In this document: one piece after another, positions 27,415 through 36,591 of the stretch
Layout of the letters: every line of letters begins with the position of its first letter
Numbering within the stretch: position 1 is the first letter of the stretch
Source: Chitinophaga sp. 180180018-3
Lineage (GTDB): Bacteria > Bacteroidota > Bacteroidia > Chitinophagales > Chitinophagaceae
Reading direction: 5' to 3'
Assembly (NCBI RefSeq): GCF_037893185.1
Contig: NZ_CP140772.1
Span: forward strand, 1,984,001-2,048,000
Length of the DNA stretch: 64,000 nt
Notes under the pieces: generated by a model
Told to the model about the DNA's origin: nothing
The model's input: the letters and a program-made list of their open reading frames with translations, nothing else
Databases searched by the model: none
Program-made: the position numbers and the translations under genes

Positions 27415-29586
27415 ATGAGCAAATTATTATCAGGGCTGCCATTTATATTGCTGCCTCTCCTTGCGGGCGCTCAGCGCCACACCGATTCAACCAGGATCTA
27501 TTATCTGAAAGACATCAGGGTCAAAGGAATACGCACTGTTCGCGGTACCGGGCACCTCCCGGATGAAAATGAGGGGATTATCTATTCCGGAAAAAAGAAT
27601 GAAGTGGTGGTGGTCGACAGTCTGGATGCCAACAAGGCCATCAATAATACGCGCCAGATATTAGGCCGTGTACCCGGACTGAATATCACCGAAACAGAAA
27701 CCGGTGGCTTTACTGCCAATGGTATCGCTACCCGTGGCCTGAATCCCACTCAGAGCATTGAAATGAACACCCGCCAGAACGGGTACAACATTTCATCCGA
27801 TATATATGGCTACAATGAAGCATATTACCTGCCGCCGATGGAAGCGGTGAGTCGTGTTGAAATGGTAAGAGGTGCCTCCTCCCTGCAATTCGGCTCCCAG
27901 TTCGGTGGACTCGTAAACTATGTACTGAACCAGGCACCTAAAAATAAACCCTTCGAATTCTACACTTCTGAAACGGCCGGCAGTTTTGGTCTCTTTAATA
28001 CTTTTAATTCCTTTGCAGGTACTATAAAGAAGTGGAGCTATTATAGCTTTATACAATACCGCACCCTGCAGGGGTACCGCCCTAATAGCCAGCAGCAACA
28101 GGTTTCCGCATTTGCGCGGGTACAGTACAATGCTTCAGATAAGTTATCTGTAGGTATGGAGTATTCCCTGTTACGCAATCGTATTAAAATGCCCGGTGGC
28201 CTGAATGACAGCATGTTCAATGCTGATCCGAAATCCTCCTTCCGGGCCCGTAACTGGCTCAAAAGTCCGTGGAATGTGCTTTCTGCAGATCTCAACTATA
28301 CCTTTTCACCCGCTACTACGCTGAATATAAAATCTACCTACCTGTTCAGCAGCCGTGCGCTGGTGTGGCGGAATGAAGATGGAGGACCAGGTGCGCTCGA
28401 TCTCATAGATCCTGCTACAGGCCAATATATCCCCCGGGAAGTGCAAAATGAGGTCATGCATAATACCACCACGGAAGCCAGGCTGGCACATCATTACCGC
28501 CTCGGCCGTACCGATAACACGCTGGCTGGCGGTATCCGCTACAGCTATGCCTGGTTCAAACGGCAGGGTGGAGGTGAAGGCACCACCGGCAGCGACTTCG
28601 ATCTGCATATCACCGGCGAATACCAATATGCGCTGGACTTTACCACTACCAATGTGGCGCCCTTTGTGGAAAATATCTTCCGGCTGGGTAAAAAACTGTC
28701 CATCACGCCGGGATTCCGTTTGGAATACCTGCAAAGCACTGCCAAAGGTTATATTACCGATAATACAAAGGTATTTACAGACGACAGAAAATCACGCACC
28801 TTCCCCTTATTCGGTATCGGCGCGGAGTATAAAACAGGCGAATACGCCAATATCTATGCAAATATCAGCCAGGCCTACCGCCCGGTCGACTATGCACAGC
28901 TTACGCCCATTGGTATTACGTCAAAGATAGATCCGCATATGAAAGATGCCTCCGGGTTCAACGCTGATCTGGGCTATCGCGGAACGGTCCGCAATTTCCT
29001 CAATTTCGATCTTGGCCTGTTTTATCTCGCCTATAATAACCGGATTGGTACCGTGCTGCTCAATGATGCCAGCGGCAATCCGTACACCTACCGGACCAAT
29101 GTGGCTAACAGTGTTCACAAGGGAGTGGAAACCTATCTTGAGCTGAACATCCTGAAATGGTTAAATCCATTGTCTAAAAGAGGCATCAGCATTTTCGATT
29201 CCTTCGGCTATACTGATGCAAAATATACTTCCGGAACGTTCAAAAATAACCGCGTGGAAGCGGCTGTGAACTATATTAACCGGGTGGGGCTTACCTATAG
29301 CGATCCGCATTTGTCTGTCACTTTTCAACTGAATAATGTGGGAGATGCCTATGGAGATGCCACCAATGCCAAAATCAGCGAAAACCCCGTTGCTGGCTAT
29401 ATCCCGGCTTACTCCGTCATGGACCTCAGTGCTACTTATAAATTTGGGCGCTATGCCTTAAAAGCTGGTGTAAATAACCTTGCCAACAACGCCTATTTCA
29501 CCCGCCGGACCGACGAATATCCGGGCCCCGGAATCATTCCTTCCGATGGCCGGAGCTTCTATGCCGGTGTATCTGCCAGGTTCTGA
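27415..29586 (+). CDS. TonB-dependent receptor, FecA-like
   Basis: 723 residues with a signal peptide (ends LLAGAQ) and no carboxypeptidase-like domain. The plug shows NNTRQILGRVPGLNITETET, GIATRGLNPTQS and VEMVRGASSLQFGSQFGGLVNY, and the barrel ends in FYAGVSARF. The RGLNPTQSIEMNTRQNGYNI segment and overall length are those of the FecA/ferric-citrate group. It should take up ferric citrate or a similar iron chelate. No N-terminal signalling (STN) domain is present. A TPR histidine kinase follows after an 88-base gap with a strong hairpin. Confidence 0.92.
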   Translation: MSKLLSGLPFILLPLLAGAQRHTDSTRIYYLKDIRVKGIRTVRGTGHLPDENEGIIYSGKKNEVVVVDSLDANKAINNTRQILGRVPGLNITETETGGFTANGIATRGLNPTQSIEMNTRQNGYNISSDIYGYNEAYYLPPMEAVSRVEMVRGASSLQFGSQFGGLVNYVLNQAPKNKPFEFYTSETAGSFGLFNTFNSFAGTIKKWSYYSFIQYRTLQGYRPNSQQQQVSAFARVQYNASDKLSVGMEYSLLRNRIKMPGGLNDSMFNADPKSSFRARNWLKSPWNVLSADLNYTFSPATTLNIKSTYLFSSRALVWRNEDGGPGALDLIDPATGQYIPREVQNEVMHNTTTEARLAHHYRLGRTDNTLAGGIRYSYAWFKRQGGGEGTTGSDFDLHITGEYQYALDFTTTNVAPFVENIFRLGKKLSITPGFRLEYLQSTAKGYITDNTKVFTDDRKSRTFPLFGIGAEYKTGEYANIYANISQAYRPVDYAQLTPIGITSKIDPHMKDASGFNADLGYRGTVRNFLNFDLGLFYLAYNNRIGTVLLNDASGNPYTYRTNVANSVHKGVETYLELNILKWLNPLSKRGISIFDSFGYTDAKYTSGTFKNNRVEAAVNYINRVGLTYSDPHLSVTFQLNNVGDAYGDATNAKISENPVAGYIPAYSVMDLSATYKFGRYALKAGVNNLANNAYFTRRTDEYPGPGIIPSDGRSFYAGVSARF

Positions 29587-29602
29587 TATATATCTTAAAG
29601 AC

Positions 29603-29650
29603 ATTTGCCCGGAAAAAAGTAAATATTTTTTACTTATTTTCCGGGCAAAT
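29603..29650 (+). terminator. Long hairpin between FecA-like receptor and kinase
   Basis: ATTTGCCCGGAAAA pairs perfectly with TTTTCCGGGCAAAT, with an inner AAGTAA/TTACTT stem and a 7-nt loop. It lies 16 bases after the receptor stop and 24 before the kinase ATG. It can end the receptor transcript or attenuate read-through into the kinase gene. Confidence 0.8.
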
Positions 29651-29674
29651 GAAGATATACCCGGAGATTGTAGC

Positions 29675-31576
29675 ATGAAAAACCTTTACAAACCAAACAT
29701 TATTATCATTTCCCTGGTTGCTTTACTATGTGGCTGTATACGTGGCAAACAAACGGTAACAGCAGATGCTGCTTCGGGAGAGGAACGCGAGAAACGCTAT
29801 ATCAACCTGGTGCTGGTACGGGATACCTTAAAGAAAAAGGCGTACCGGGATACACTGAATGCAGTACTGGCTAATCTGGAAAACACCCCAGGTAAAGCAA
29901 CCGATCCCTGGTATAACTACCTGCGCGGCATGCGGTATGAGCTGGATAAGAAGCTCGATAGTGCTTTACATTATTATTATCTCACTTTTCCATCATCCGG
30001 TCAGACTGCCCTGCAAACCCTGAAAGACGATGCCGTACTGGGAAATGGCATTGGGAACTCGGGTATTGCCAAAAGTGAGATCGTAAGCCGCATCATGGCA
30101 GCAGTTAAAAAAGCAGAACAACAAAACAGCATATTTACTTATCGCTTATACGACCTGCTGGCAAAATCTTACTATAATAATAACAACGCTGAAAAGGCTA
30201 TTGAGTATACCCAGCAATATTTCAGTCATCACCCGTTCCGCACGCATCCGGTTATCCGGCAGCGGTACTACGACATTTCTTTCATGCTGGCAGCGAGGGG
30301 AAATAATACAGGGGCTATGCGGCAGCACCTCGACAGCTCCCGCCAGCTGGCGCTGAATCTGCACGATAGCGTGGCGCTGGCGCGCACCTATGATTATGAA
30401 TCCCAGTATTATTCAATCAAACAGGAGTTTGTAAAAGGGCTTGAATGCAGCAGGATATATTTCAATTATTTCAAGCTCCATAACGATTTAAATAATGTGG
30501 TCTTTAATAACCTGGCCACCAGCTATGTGCGCGCAGGTAAACTGGATTCTGCCATTTATTATTACAATGAATGCATCCGTTGGGCGGAACAGCAGAAGAA
30601 CAGTGTAAATCTCCTGTCGGAATACCAGGGACTGAATGAAGCTTACCGGAAAAAAGGAGATTACAAAAGCGCACTGGCCGCCCTGAATAAGGCTTTCAAT
30701 ATATACGCCAGCAACAAGGAAGCCATTGAAGCAGCTAAAATGGAGGAACTGCATACCCAGTACCAGACTGCCAAAAAAGACCAGGCCATTGTAGGCCTGC
30801 AGCTAAACAACGAACTGAATAAAAAAGTAATCACGCAACAGCGATGGATCTTTGTGGTGATCTGTATCCTGCTCGCCATTATTGCTATTTCCATCTACAG
30901 TGCTTACCGGCAAAAATTACTCAGAGAAAAAAATGAGAAACTGCTGATCGAGAATAAACGCCTGTTGCTCGAGCAGAAAACAAGACAGATGCAGCTAAAT
31001 CCGCATTTCATCTATAATGCTATCGCTAATTTGCAGGGACTTATCCGCAGCGACAAGAAAACGGAAGCCAATGCTTATCTTCTTGCCTTCTCTAAGCTGA
31101 TGCGCAATATACTGGAGCTGAACCGCCACGACCTCATTCCTTTGGATGATGAAATCAATTCACTGAAGAATTATATCAAACTGCAGCAGATGCGCTTCGA
31201 AAACATGTTCGAATACAGTGTGGATACCGGCAACCTCGACATCGAATCCCTGCTTATACCACCCATGCTGTTACAGCCCTTCGTGGAGAACTCCGTGGAG
31301 CACGGGTTTAAATCGATCGGCCATAAAGGCAACCTTACCATCCGGTTCCGGCAGGAACAAACACAGCTTATTATTACCATTGATGATAACGGCGCCGGCA
31401 AAAAAGTTGAAACATACAGTCCCCCTGAGAAGGAGTCTCTTTCGCGCATCATTATACAGGAACGGCTCGATATTCTTTTTAATAAAACAGACCGGCAGGC
31501 ATATTTTGAAGCTGGCCCCAAGCCACAGGGGATGGGCTTTTTAGTGATTGTCAGTATCCCGCTGTTGATAGCGTAA
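29675..31576 (+). CDS. TPR-containing sensor histidine kinase, LytS type
   Basis: 633 residues from the ATG at 29675, chosen because a lipoprotein signal follows (LVALLCGC). Residues about 40-370 form tetratricopeptide repeats (YYNNNNAEKAIEYTQQYF, YVRAGKLDSAIYYYNECIRW, YRKKGDYKSALAALNKAF). A single membrane helix (WIFVVICILLAIIAISIYS) leads to a coiled coil and the His_kinase domain with H444 in QLNPHFIYNAI. The HATPase domain has PFVENSVEHGF and DDNGAGKK. It senses a periplasmic cue through TPRs and would phosphorylate a LytTR response regulator, but none lies nearby, so it is an orphan. Relation to the FecA-like gene is by position only. Confidence 0.93.
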   Translation: MKNLYKPNIIIISLVALLCGCIRGKQTVTADAASGEEREKRYINLVLVRDTLKKKAYRDTLNAVLANLENTPGKATDPWYNYLRGMRYELDKKLDSALHYYYLTFPSSGQTALQTLKDDAVLGNGIGNSGIAKSEIVSRIMAAVKKAEQQNSIFTYRLYDLLAKSYYNNNNAEKAIEYTQQYFSHHPFRTHPVIRQRYYDISFMLAARGNNTGAMRQHLDSSRQLALNLHDSVALARTYDYESQYYSIKQEFVKGLECSRIYFNYFKLHNDLNNVVFNNLATSYVRAGKLDSAIYYYNECIRWAEQQKNSVNLLSEYQGLNEAYRKKGDYKSALAALNKAFNIYASNKEAIEAAKMEELHTQYQTAKKDQAIVGLQLNNELNKKVITQQRWIFVVICILLAIIAISIYSAYRQKLLREKNEKLLIENKRLLLEQKTRQMQLNPHFIYNAIANLQGLIRSDKKTEANAYLLAFSKLMRNILELNRHDLIPLDDEINSLKNYIKLQQMRFENMFEYSVDTGNLDIESLLIPPMLLQPFVENSVEHGFKSIGHKGNLTIRFRQEQTQLIITIDDNGAGKKVETYSPPEKESLSRIIIQERLDILFNKTDRQAYFEAGPKPQGMGFLVIVSIPLLIA

Positions 31577-31610
31577 ACCCCTTTATTTACCTGAAGATGA
31601 AATTAATATC

Positions 31611-31640
31611 ATGCAGCACACGATGATGTGTGTGCTGCAT
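31611..31640 (+). terminator. Hairpin downstream of TPR kinase
   Basis: ATGCAGCACAC and GTGTGCTGCAT are perfect 11-bp arms around an 8-nt loop, 34 bases after the kinase stop. The T-run is weak. Confidence 0.7.
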
Positions 31641-31774
31641 ATGTTCCCCTAAATGCTGCGAATATCAATTGCTTCCCTACGAATATAGAATCTCATCAGA
31701 TACAGTATCCTGGTTCCTTAACTTTAACGACAGAAGTTCTGTACGATTTATCTGAAAAATGAAAACTGCTACTG

Positions 31775-32368
31775 ATGGCCAGGAATAACACGAACAACAA
31801 CAAACGTGCGCTAATGGGAGTATTGCTGGTATTGCTACTGATGGGATGCTATGCCTGCTATGAATTGTTATTGGTGCCTGCCCTCCGTGGCTCCACACTG
31901 ATAGATAACCCAACGGCAAAGGCAATCACCGTTGGCATCGATGATAAGGTATACAATGTGCCTGCCCGCTCCTTTGAAAAAATACACCTGTCTGAAGGCC
32001 ATCATCGCATCAACTGTAAGGAACATAACATCACTGACCAGGATCTTGACCTGGATCCAACTGCATTTGGTGTCATCAACCCAACACAATCTAAATATGT
32101 TATCTACAACATTATTTATTCCGAAAAGAACCTGAAAAGCCAGTTCAAACCCTACATGGTGGAAGGCCGGGAGGTATATTCCATGCTGGGAGAGCCGGAA
32201 GTGACAACTGCTCTCTTTATCCCCGACCGTACCCTGGGCAAAGGGAATATAGATGATAAAGCGCCGTCTGTGAAGGATTACAACCGTCTGAACCAGGATT
32301 ACTCGTTTCTTACTAAGATCTTCCGTCTGAACGACTTTTTCGATTTCTATGATAAGAATAACCAGTAA
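31775..32368 (+). CDS. Membrane-anchored protein of unknown function
   Basis: 197 residues. After a basic polar N-terminus (MARNNTNNNKR) comes one hydrophobic segment with an embedded cysteine (LMGVLLVLLLMGCYACYELL), which could be a lipoprotein signal or a membrane anchor. The rest is soluble with a beta-rich first half (STLIDNPTAKAITVGIDDKV) and a charged tail ending in DFFDFYDKNNQ. I do not recognise a family. Codon use and composition fit neighbours. It lies alone, between the kinase terminator and the helicase promoter. Confidence 0.72.
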   Translation: MARNNTNNNKRALMGVLLVLLLMGCYACYELLLVPALRGSTLIDNPTAKAITVGIDDKVYNVPARSFEKIHLSEGHHRINCKEHNITDQDLDLDPTAFGVINPTQSKYVIYNIIYSEKNLKSQFKPYMVEGREVYSMLGEPEVTTALFIPDRTLGKGNIDDKAPSVKDYNRLNQDYSFLTKIFRLNDFFDFYDKNNQ

Positions 32369-32409
32369 GCCGCATCCGGAGTATAAAATGTCATTCCCGG
32401 GTTTTTCCG

Positions 32410-32417
32410 TACTTTTG
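32410..32417 (+). promoter_or_regulatory. Consensus -7 box before helicase gene
   Basis: TACTTTTG matches the Bacteroidota -7 consensus TAnnTTTG exactly and lies seven bases before the helicase ATG at 32425. Transcription would then start within a few bases of the ATG, giving a nearly leaderless mRNA. Confidence 0.65.
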
Positions 32418-32424
32418 CGGGCAA

Positions 32425-33756
32425 ATGCAAAAACAGAACAATTCAATAAGCCACCTGCTGGCAGGTCTGAAGATCGATGCACTGAATGAAATGCAGGAGG
32501 CATCGCTGAAAGCCAATAAGGAACATGCAGATGTGATCCTGCTGTCGGCCACCGGCTCAGGTAAAACCCTGGCATTTCTGCTGCCCGTACTGGAGAAGCT
32601 CAGCAAATCAAATAAAAGCACGCAGGCGCTGATAGTAGTGCCTTCCCGCGAGCTGGCCCTGCAGATAGAAAAGGTGTTCCGGCAAATGGGCACCGGTTAT
32701 AAGATCACGGCCTGCTATGGCGGTCACCTCCGGGAAACCGAAGAAAATAACCTGATAGAAGCCCCTGCCGTGATTGTGGGCACGCCCGGCCGTCTGGGTG
32801 ATCATATCCGGCGTGGAAACATTACCACCACCGCTATTGAAACGCTGGTGCTGGACGAATTTGATAAAACACTGGAACTGGGTTTTCAGGAAGAAGTGTC
32901 TTTTATAGTGGCATCTTTACCAGGTATTCGTAAACGTATCCTCACTTCTGCTACAGAAGCCGTGGAGATTCCGGAGTTCCTGCCGCTCAGCAATCCGGAA
33001 AAGCTGAATTTCCTGCCGGAAGAAGGAACACCTCCGGCCCGGCTTGCCATCAAACAGGTGCTTTCTCCTGAAGATGATAAGGTAGAAACTTTATTCCGCC
33101 TTATCTGCTTCCTCGGTAACCGCTCTACCATTGTGTTCTGCAATCACCGCGAAGCAGTGGAGCGCACCAGTAAAATGCTGTCGGAAAAGAAAATCATCAA
33201 TACCTTCTATCATGGCGCTATGGAACAACAGGAGCGGGATGCTGCCCTTTGTAAATTCCGTAACGGCTCCGTGAATGTACTCATTACCACTGATCTGGCT
33301 GCACGCGGGCTCGATATCCCCAATATCCGCTACATCGTGCACTTTCATCTCCCTCATACGGAAGACAGCTGGACGCACCGCAACGGCCGTACAGCCCGTA
33401 TGGAAGCCAGCGGCACTGCCATCGTGATCCTCGCACCGGATGAGAAACTCATGCCGTACCTCGACGGAGAAACGATTGAAACAATTGCATTGCCCGCCAC
33501 CGCTACCTTGCCGGATAAACCTAAATGGACCACCCTGTTTATTGCTGCCGGCAAAAAAGACAAGGTGAATAAAATAGATATAGTAGGCTTCCTGTCGAAA
33601 AAAGCGCTGTTGAAAAAAGAAGATATCGGCCTGATTGAAGTGAAAGATTTCTTTTCCTTCGTGGCAGTAGTGAAAAGCAAAGTAGGCCACGCACTGGAAC
33701 TGGTGAAGAATGAAAAGATCAAGAATAAGAAAGTGAAGATTGATATAGCAAGATAG
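32425..33756 (+). CDS. DEAD-box-type ATP-dependent RNA helicase, DEFD variant
   Basis: 443 residues with two RecA-like domains. Motif I is ATGSGKT (42-48), Ia PSRELALQ, Ib TPGR, motif II DEFD (144-147) in place of DEAD, motif III SAT (175-177), motif V ARGLDIPN and motif VI HRNGRTAR. The Q-motif is weak. The C-terminal 80 residues are a small basic domain (KNEKIKNKKVKIDIAR) that may bind RNA, as in DbpA-like helicases. Probably acts in ribosome assembly or mRNA turnover in the cytosol. The catalytic Asp and Glu of motif II are kept, so activity is expected. It converges with the next gene through a shared terminator. Confidence 0.94.
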   Translation: MQKQNNSISHLLAGLKIDALNEMQEASLKANKEHADVILLSATGSGKTLAFLLPVLEKLSKSNKSTQALIVVPSRELALQIEKVFRQMGTGYKITACYGGHLRETEENNLIEAPAVIVGTPGRLGDHIRRGNITTTAIETLVLDEFDKTLELGFQEEVSFIVASLPGIRKRILTSATEAVEIPEFLPLSNPEKLNFLPEEGTPPARLAIKQVLSPEDDKVETLFRLICFLGNRSTIVFCNHREAVERTSKMLSEKKIINTFYHGAMEQQERDAALCKFRNGSVNVLITTDLAARGLDIPNIRYIVHFHLPHTEDSWTHRNGRTARMEASGTAIVILAPDEKLMPYLDGETIETIALPATATLPDKPKWTTLFIAAGKKDKVNKIDIVGFLSKKALLKKEDIGLIEVKDFFSFVAVVKSKVGHALELVKNEKIKNKKVKIDIAR

Positions 33757-33769
33757 GATATACGAAAAT

Positions 33770-33811
33770 AAATTGCAGGCAGCGGTACACGTACTGCTGC
33801 CTGTTTATTTT
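33770..33811. terminator. Bidirectional terminator after helicase
   Basis: CAGGCAGCGGTAC pairs with GTACTGCTGCCTG (one G-U type mismatch) and the arms are flanked by AAATAAA and TTTATTTT. It lies between two convergent genes and can serve both. Confidence 0.85.
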
Positions 33812-34160
33812 AAGGCTCCCTGTAAAACGAATGCGTTAGCACTATTTTGCCAACAATATGATCATTAAAGGTTTCCAGCTCTTCCGCGGGGATCCATAAT
33901 TCATTATGAATATCTCCGCCAACATTTTCTACGGTATATTTTTTCAGGTACTGACTGTCGACATCAAATTTAGTAACAAACCCCGCCCCATAGGCCGGAA
34001 CATTCCATTCAACGGTGATCTGCACCGCATACGCTTCATTCATCACAGGATAAAAAATCGGCTGGTCAGGCAACCTCGGAGGGAAGCGCTGCCACCCCGA
34101 AGCCTCGATCAGCTTTAATTCCCCTTCGCCTACAGGGCGGTATAATGTGGTTAACTCCAT
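33810..34160 (-). CDS. ADP-ribosylation/crystallin J1-type small protein
   Basis: The ATG at 34160 gives 116 residues beginning MELTTLYRPVGEGELKLIEA; an upstream ATG at 34226 would extend into the divergent AraC gene. The blocks SGWQRFPPRLPDQPIFYPV, FVTKFDVDSQYL and LWIPAEELETFNDHIVGKI are typical of the short proteins annotated as ADP-ribosylation/crystallin J1. That name is historical; no enzymatic activity is established for these short forms. Probably cytosolic. It is divergent from the AraC gene across a 46-bp gap. Confidence 0.8.
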   Translation of the reverse strand: MELTTLYRPVGEGELKLIEASGWQRFPPRLPDQPIFYPVMNEAYAVQITVEWNVPAYGAGFVTKFDVDSQYLKKYTVENVGGDIHNELWIPAEELETFNDHIVGKIVLTHSFYREP

Positions 34161-34206
34161 TGGAAATAATTTGACTAATTTTAAAGACGAATTTAGCGAA
34201 ACACCA

Positions 34207-35139
34207 ATGAACGGCAAAAACACCACCGCAAAGATCCCCAGTTATGTGCTGCATAATTTCCGCCACCTGCATCGCCAGGAGGGAGATACCTCCGGCTTCG
34301 GATACAACAGCCTGGCGCCGGAAAAACGTATCCCGGGATTTGAGATATATTCCAGCGAAGGCCTGAAACCTGCCATGGGCCCGCTGAAATCAGACTTCTA
34401 CCGCATCAGCATCACCCTCAGCGGTGGCGTAGATGTACGGCTTGGACTGGAAGAATTCAGGCACCGCGCCGGCACATTGAGTTTTACGTTTCCCGGACAG
34501 ATCTTCAGTAAAAGCAATATGAGCGCCGATACCTTCGGCTATTACATCCTGTTCAATGCCGATTTCCTGCAGCAATTCCTGCCTGCAAACCAGCTGCCCG
34601 CTGAGTTCCCGTTTTTCAGCTACGAAGGCACCCCGTTCATTCAGCTGGATGAAGCCGCTATTACGGCCGTTGCGGCCGAATGCTGCAAGATCAACGACGA
34701 GCTGCAACGCTCCCTGCCAGGGCAGGAGCAGGCCGTGAAAATGCACCTCTACCTGCTGCTGCTGGAAGTAAAAAGAAGTTATCTGGCACAACAACTGCAC
34801 TTAACGCAAACGGATACACGTAATACCTACCTGGTGGCCCGTTTCAAAAAGCTGGTCAGTCAGCATTTTCTTACCAGGAAAAGAGTGGCCGACTATGCCT
34901 CCCTGCTGGGCGTTACGCCCAATCACCTGAACCGCACGGTAAAAGAAACGACCGGCCACACTGCATCTGCGGCCATTGCCGATATGCTGCTGCAGGAGGC
35001 CAAAGCAGTGCTACGTTATACGGATACTTCCGTAGCGGAGATCTCCTATCAACTCAATTTCAGCGATCCTGCCGGTTTTAACCGCTTCTTCCGCGAACAA
35101 ACCGGACAAACACCACTGGCCTACCGGAAGAATGCATGA
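34207..35139 (+). CDS. AraC-family transcriptional regulator
   Basis: 310 residues starting at the ATG at 34207; the earlier ATG at 34147 would overlap the divergent gene. Residues 1-190 are a ligand-binding cupin-like region (GFEIYSSEGLKP, FRHRAGTLSFTFPGQ). The last 100 residues form the double helix-turn-helix with VADYASLLGVTPNHLNRTVK and VAEISYQLNFSDPAGFNRFFRE. An SDR-family gene follows 81 bases later on the same strand and is a natural target. The ligand is unknown. Confidence 0.95.
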   Translation: MNGKNTTAKIPSYVLHNFRHLHRQEGDTSGFGYNSLAPEKRIPGFEIYSSEGLKPAMGPLKSDFYRISITLSGGVDVRLGLEEFRHRAGTLSFTFPGQIFSKSNMSADTFGYYILFNADFLQQFLPANQLPAEFPFFSYEGTPFIQLDEAAITAVAAECCKINDELQRSLPGQEQAVKMHLYLLLLEVKRSYLAQQLHLTQTDTRNTYLVARFKKLVSQHFLTRKRVADYASLLGVTPNHLNRTVKETTGHTASAAIADMLLQEAKAVLRYTDTSVAEISYQLNFSDPAGFNRFFREQTGQTPLAYRKNA

Positions 35140-35214
35140 TCCGGTTAATACAATGCATAATACGGATAACAATCGCTTCCCGTTTCTGCTCCAATTTTAC
35201 AGTCATAAAACAGC

Positions 35215-35940
35215 ATGTTTATGTCACAGAAATTCGGAAATAAAAAAGTGATCATTGCCGGAGGCTCTTCAGGAATAGGACTGGCTACAGCAGCTATGCT
35301 GGCCGCTCAACAGGCAGAGGTAACCATCACCGGCCGTAATGCAGATAAATTGTCCCAGGCAGCCAGTGCCTATCCGGGAATTCGTACCGCCACCCTTAAT
35401 AGCTGCGATCGCACTGAAACAGATGCTTTCTTCAAAACACATGGCCCTTTCGACCACCTGGTGATTGCGCTGAGCGGCGCCAAAGGCGGCGGTAAATTTG
35501 CCGATCTTTCCCTGCAGGACCTGCGCGATGGCTTCGAAGGAAAATTCTGGCCCCACCTGAACACCCTGCAGGCTGCACTGCCTTACGTCAGCAAAGGCGG
35601 CAGCATAACGCTGGTGACTGCCGTATCTGCTATTTCACAACAGCCGGGTGTATCCGGACTGGCAGCCATCAACGGGGCATTGGAACTGATGATTCCTTCC
35701 ATTGCAAGAGAGATACAACCCTTACGCATAAACGCAGTTTCACCGGGTGTAGTAAATACACCGTGGTGGGACTTCCTCCCTGCTTCTGCTAAACAGGAAG
35801 CCTTCAACGGCTATGCCGCTGAAACACCGGTGGGCAGGGTAGGAGAGCCGGAAGAAGTGGCCGAGACCATTCTTTTTTTGATGGGAAATGGTAATATAAC
35901 AGGAACGATTATACGCTGCGACGGTGGACTTGGGCTTTAA
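35215..35940 (+). CDS. SDR-family protein with altered catalytic motif
   Basis: 241 residues (a second ATG at 35221 is equally possible). The Rossmann nucleotide-binding motif is intact (GGSSGIG, 16-22), with R41 placed to favour NADP, and the NAVSPG block near 173-178 is normal. The active-site YxxxK motif is replaced by L149-A-A-I-N153 in SGLAAINGAL, so the catalytic Tyr and Lys are missing while a nearby Ser (S138) is kept. Some SDR subfamilies carry such ALAAxN segments, so the change may be inherited rather than decay. It may bind NAD(P) without classical dehydrogenase chemistry. Transcribed behind the AraC gene. Confidence 0.9.
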   Translation: MFMSQKFGNKKVIIAGGSSGIGLATAAMLAAQQAEVTITGRNADKLSQAASAYPGIRTATLNSCDRTETDAFFKTHGPFDHLVIALSGAKGGGKFADLSLQDLRDGFEGKFWPHLNTLQAALPYVSKGGSITLVTAVSAISQQPGVSGLAAINGALELMIPSIAREIQPLRINAVSPGVVNTPWWDFLPASAKQEAFNGYAAETPVGRVGEPEEVAETILFLMGNGNITGTIIRCDGGLGL

Positions 35941-35952
35941 ACAGCATCCCCG

Positions 35953-36543
35953 CTAAGGCCGCAACGCTTTCATGACCTGCTGAAAGGTTGTCTTCAGCAG
36001 GTCTTTCGTAAGCGAAAAAGGCTGACCCGACATACCTGCATTTTCGAGGTGAAACCTCATCAACGTGTAAAAAGTGCCATATGCCAGTGCCCAGAATATC
36101 TCTGTAGGCAACTCCACGATCTCTTTCTTTGCCACGGCATTCTCAACAAATTGCCGCATCATTTTCCGGAAATCATTTTCCTGCGTAGTATCCTGCTTCT
36201 TGATCAGTGGAGAACTCCGGAGCTGTTCCCAGAAATAATGGTGCATCGGATGTTTCAGTATAAATTTATACCGGTTCCGCCATTGCAGCCATAACCCGGT
36301 TTCAAAATCCAGGTCGGCATGGAAATCCTTTAAGGTTTCCTGTACAAACATCTCAGCGGTATAAGCATATAACTGGTTGAGCAGATCCTCCCGGTTCTTG
36401 AAATAGATATAAATAGTAGACACCGAAATACCAGCCGCTTTGGCCAGTTTGTGCATACTCAGTCCATCGAAACCTTCATGAACAATCATTTCTATAGCCT
36501 TCTCGCGGATGGCAACAGCTTTATTTTCATCTTTTACACGCAT
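35953..36543 (-). CDS. TetR-family transcriptional repressor
   Basis: 196 residues. The N-terminal 50 carry the TetR helix-turn-helix with GFDGLSMHKLAKAAGISVSTIYIYFKNREDLL. The remaining helical part is the ligand pocket, with no recognisable subfamily. It converges on the SDR gene. No operator was identified. Confidence 0.94.
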   Translation of the reverse strand: MRVKDENKAVAIREKAIEMIVHEGFDGLSMHKLAKAAGISVSTIYIYFKNREDLLNQLYAYTAEMFVQETLKDFHADLDFETGLWLQWRNRYKFILKHPMHHYFWEQLRSSPLIKKQDTTQENDFRKMMRQFVENAVAKKEIVELPTEIFWALAYGTFYTLMRFHLENAGMSGQPFSLTKDLLKTTFQQVMKALRP

Positions 36544-36591
36544 GGTGCAAAGATAAAAGAATGATTGTTCTTTTATAGTGTTGTCAGAAAT

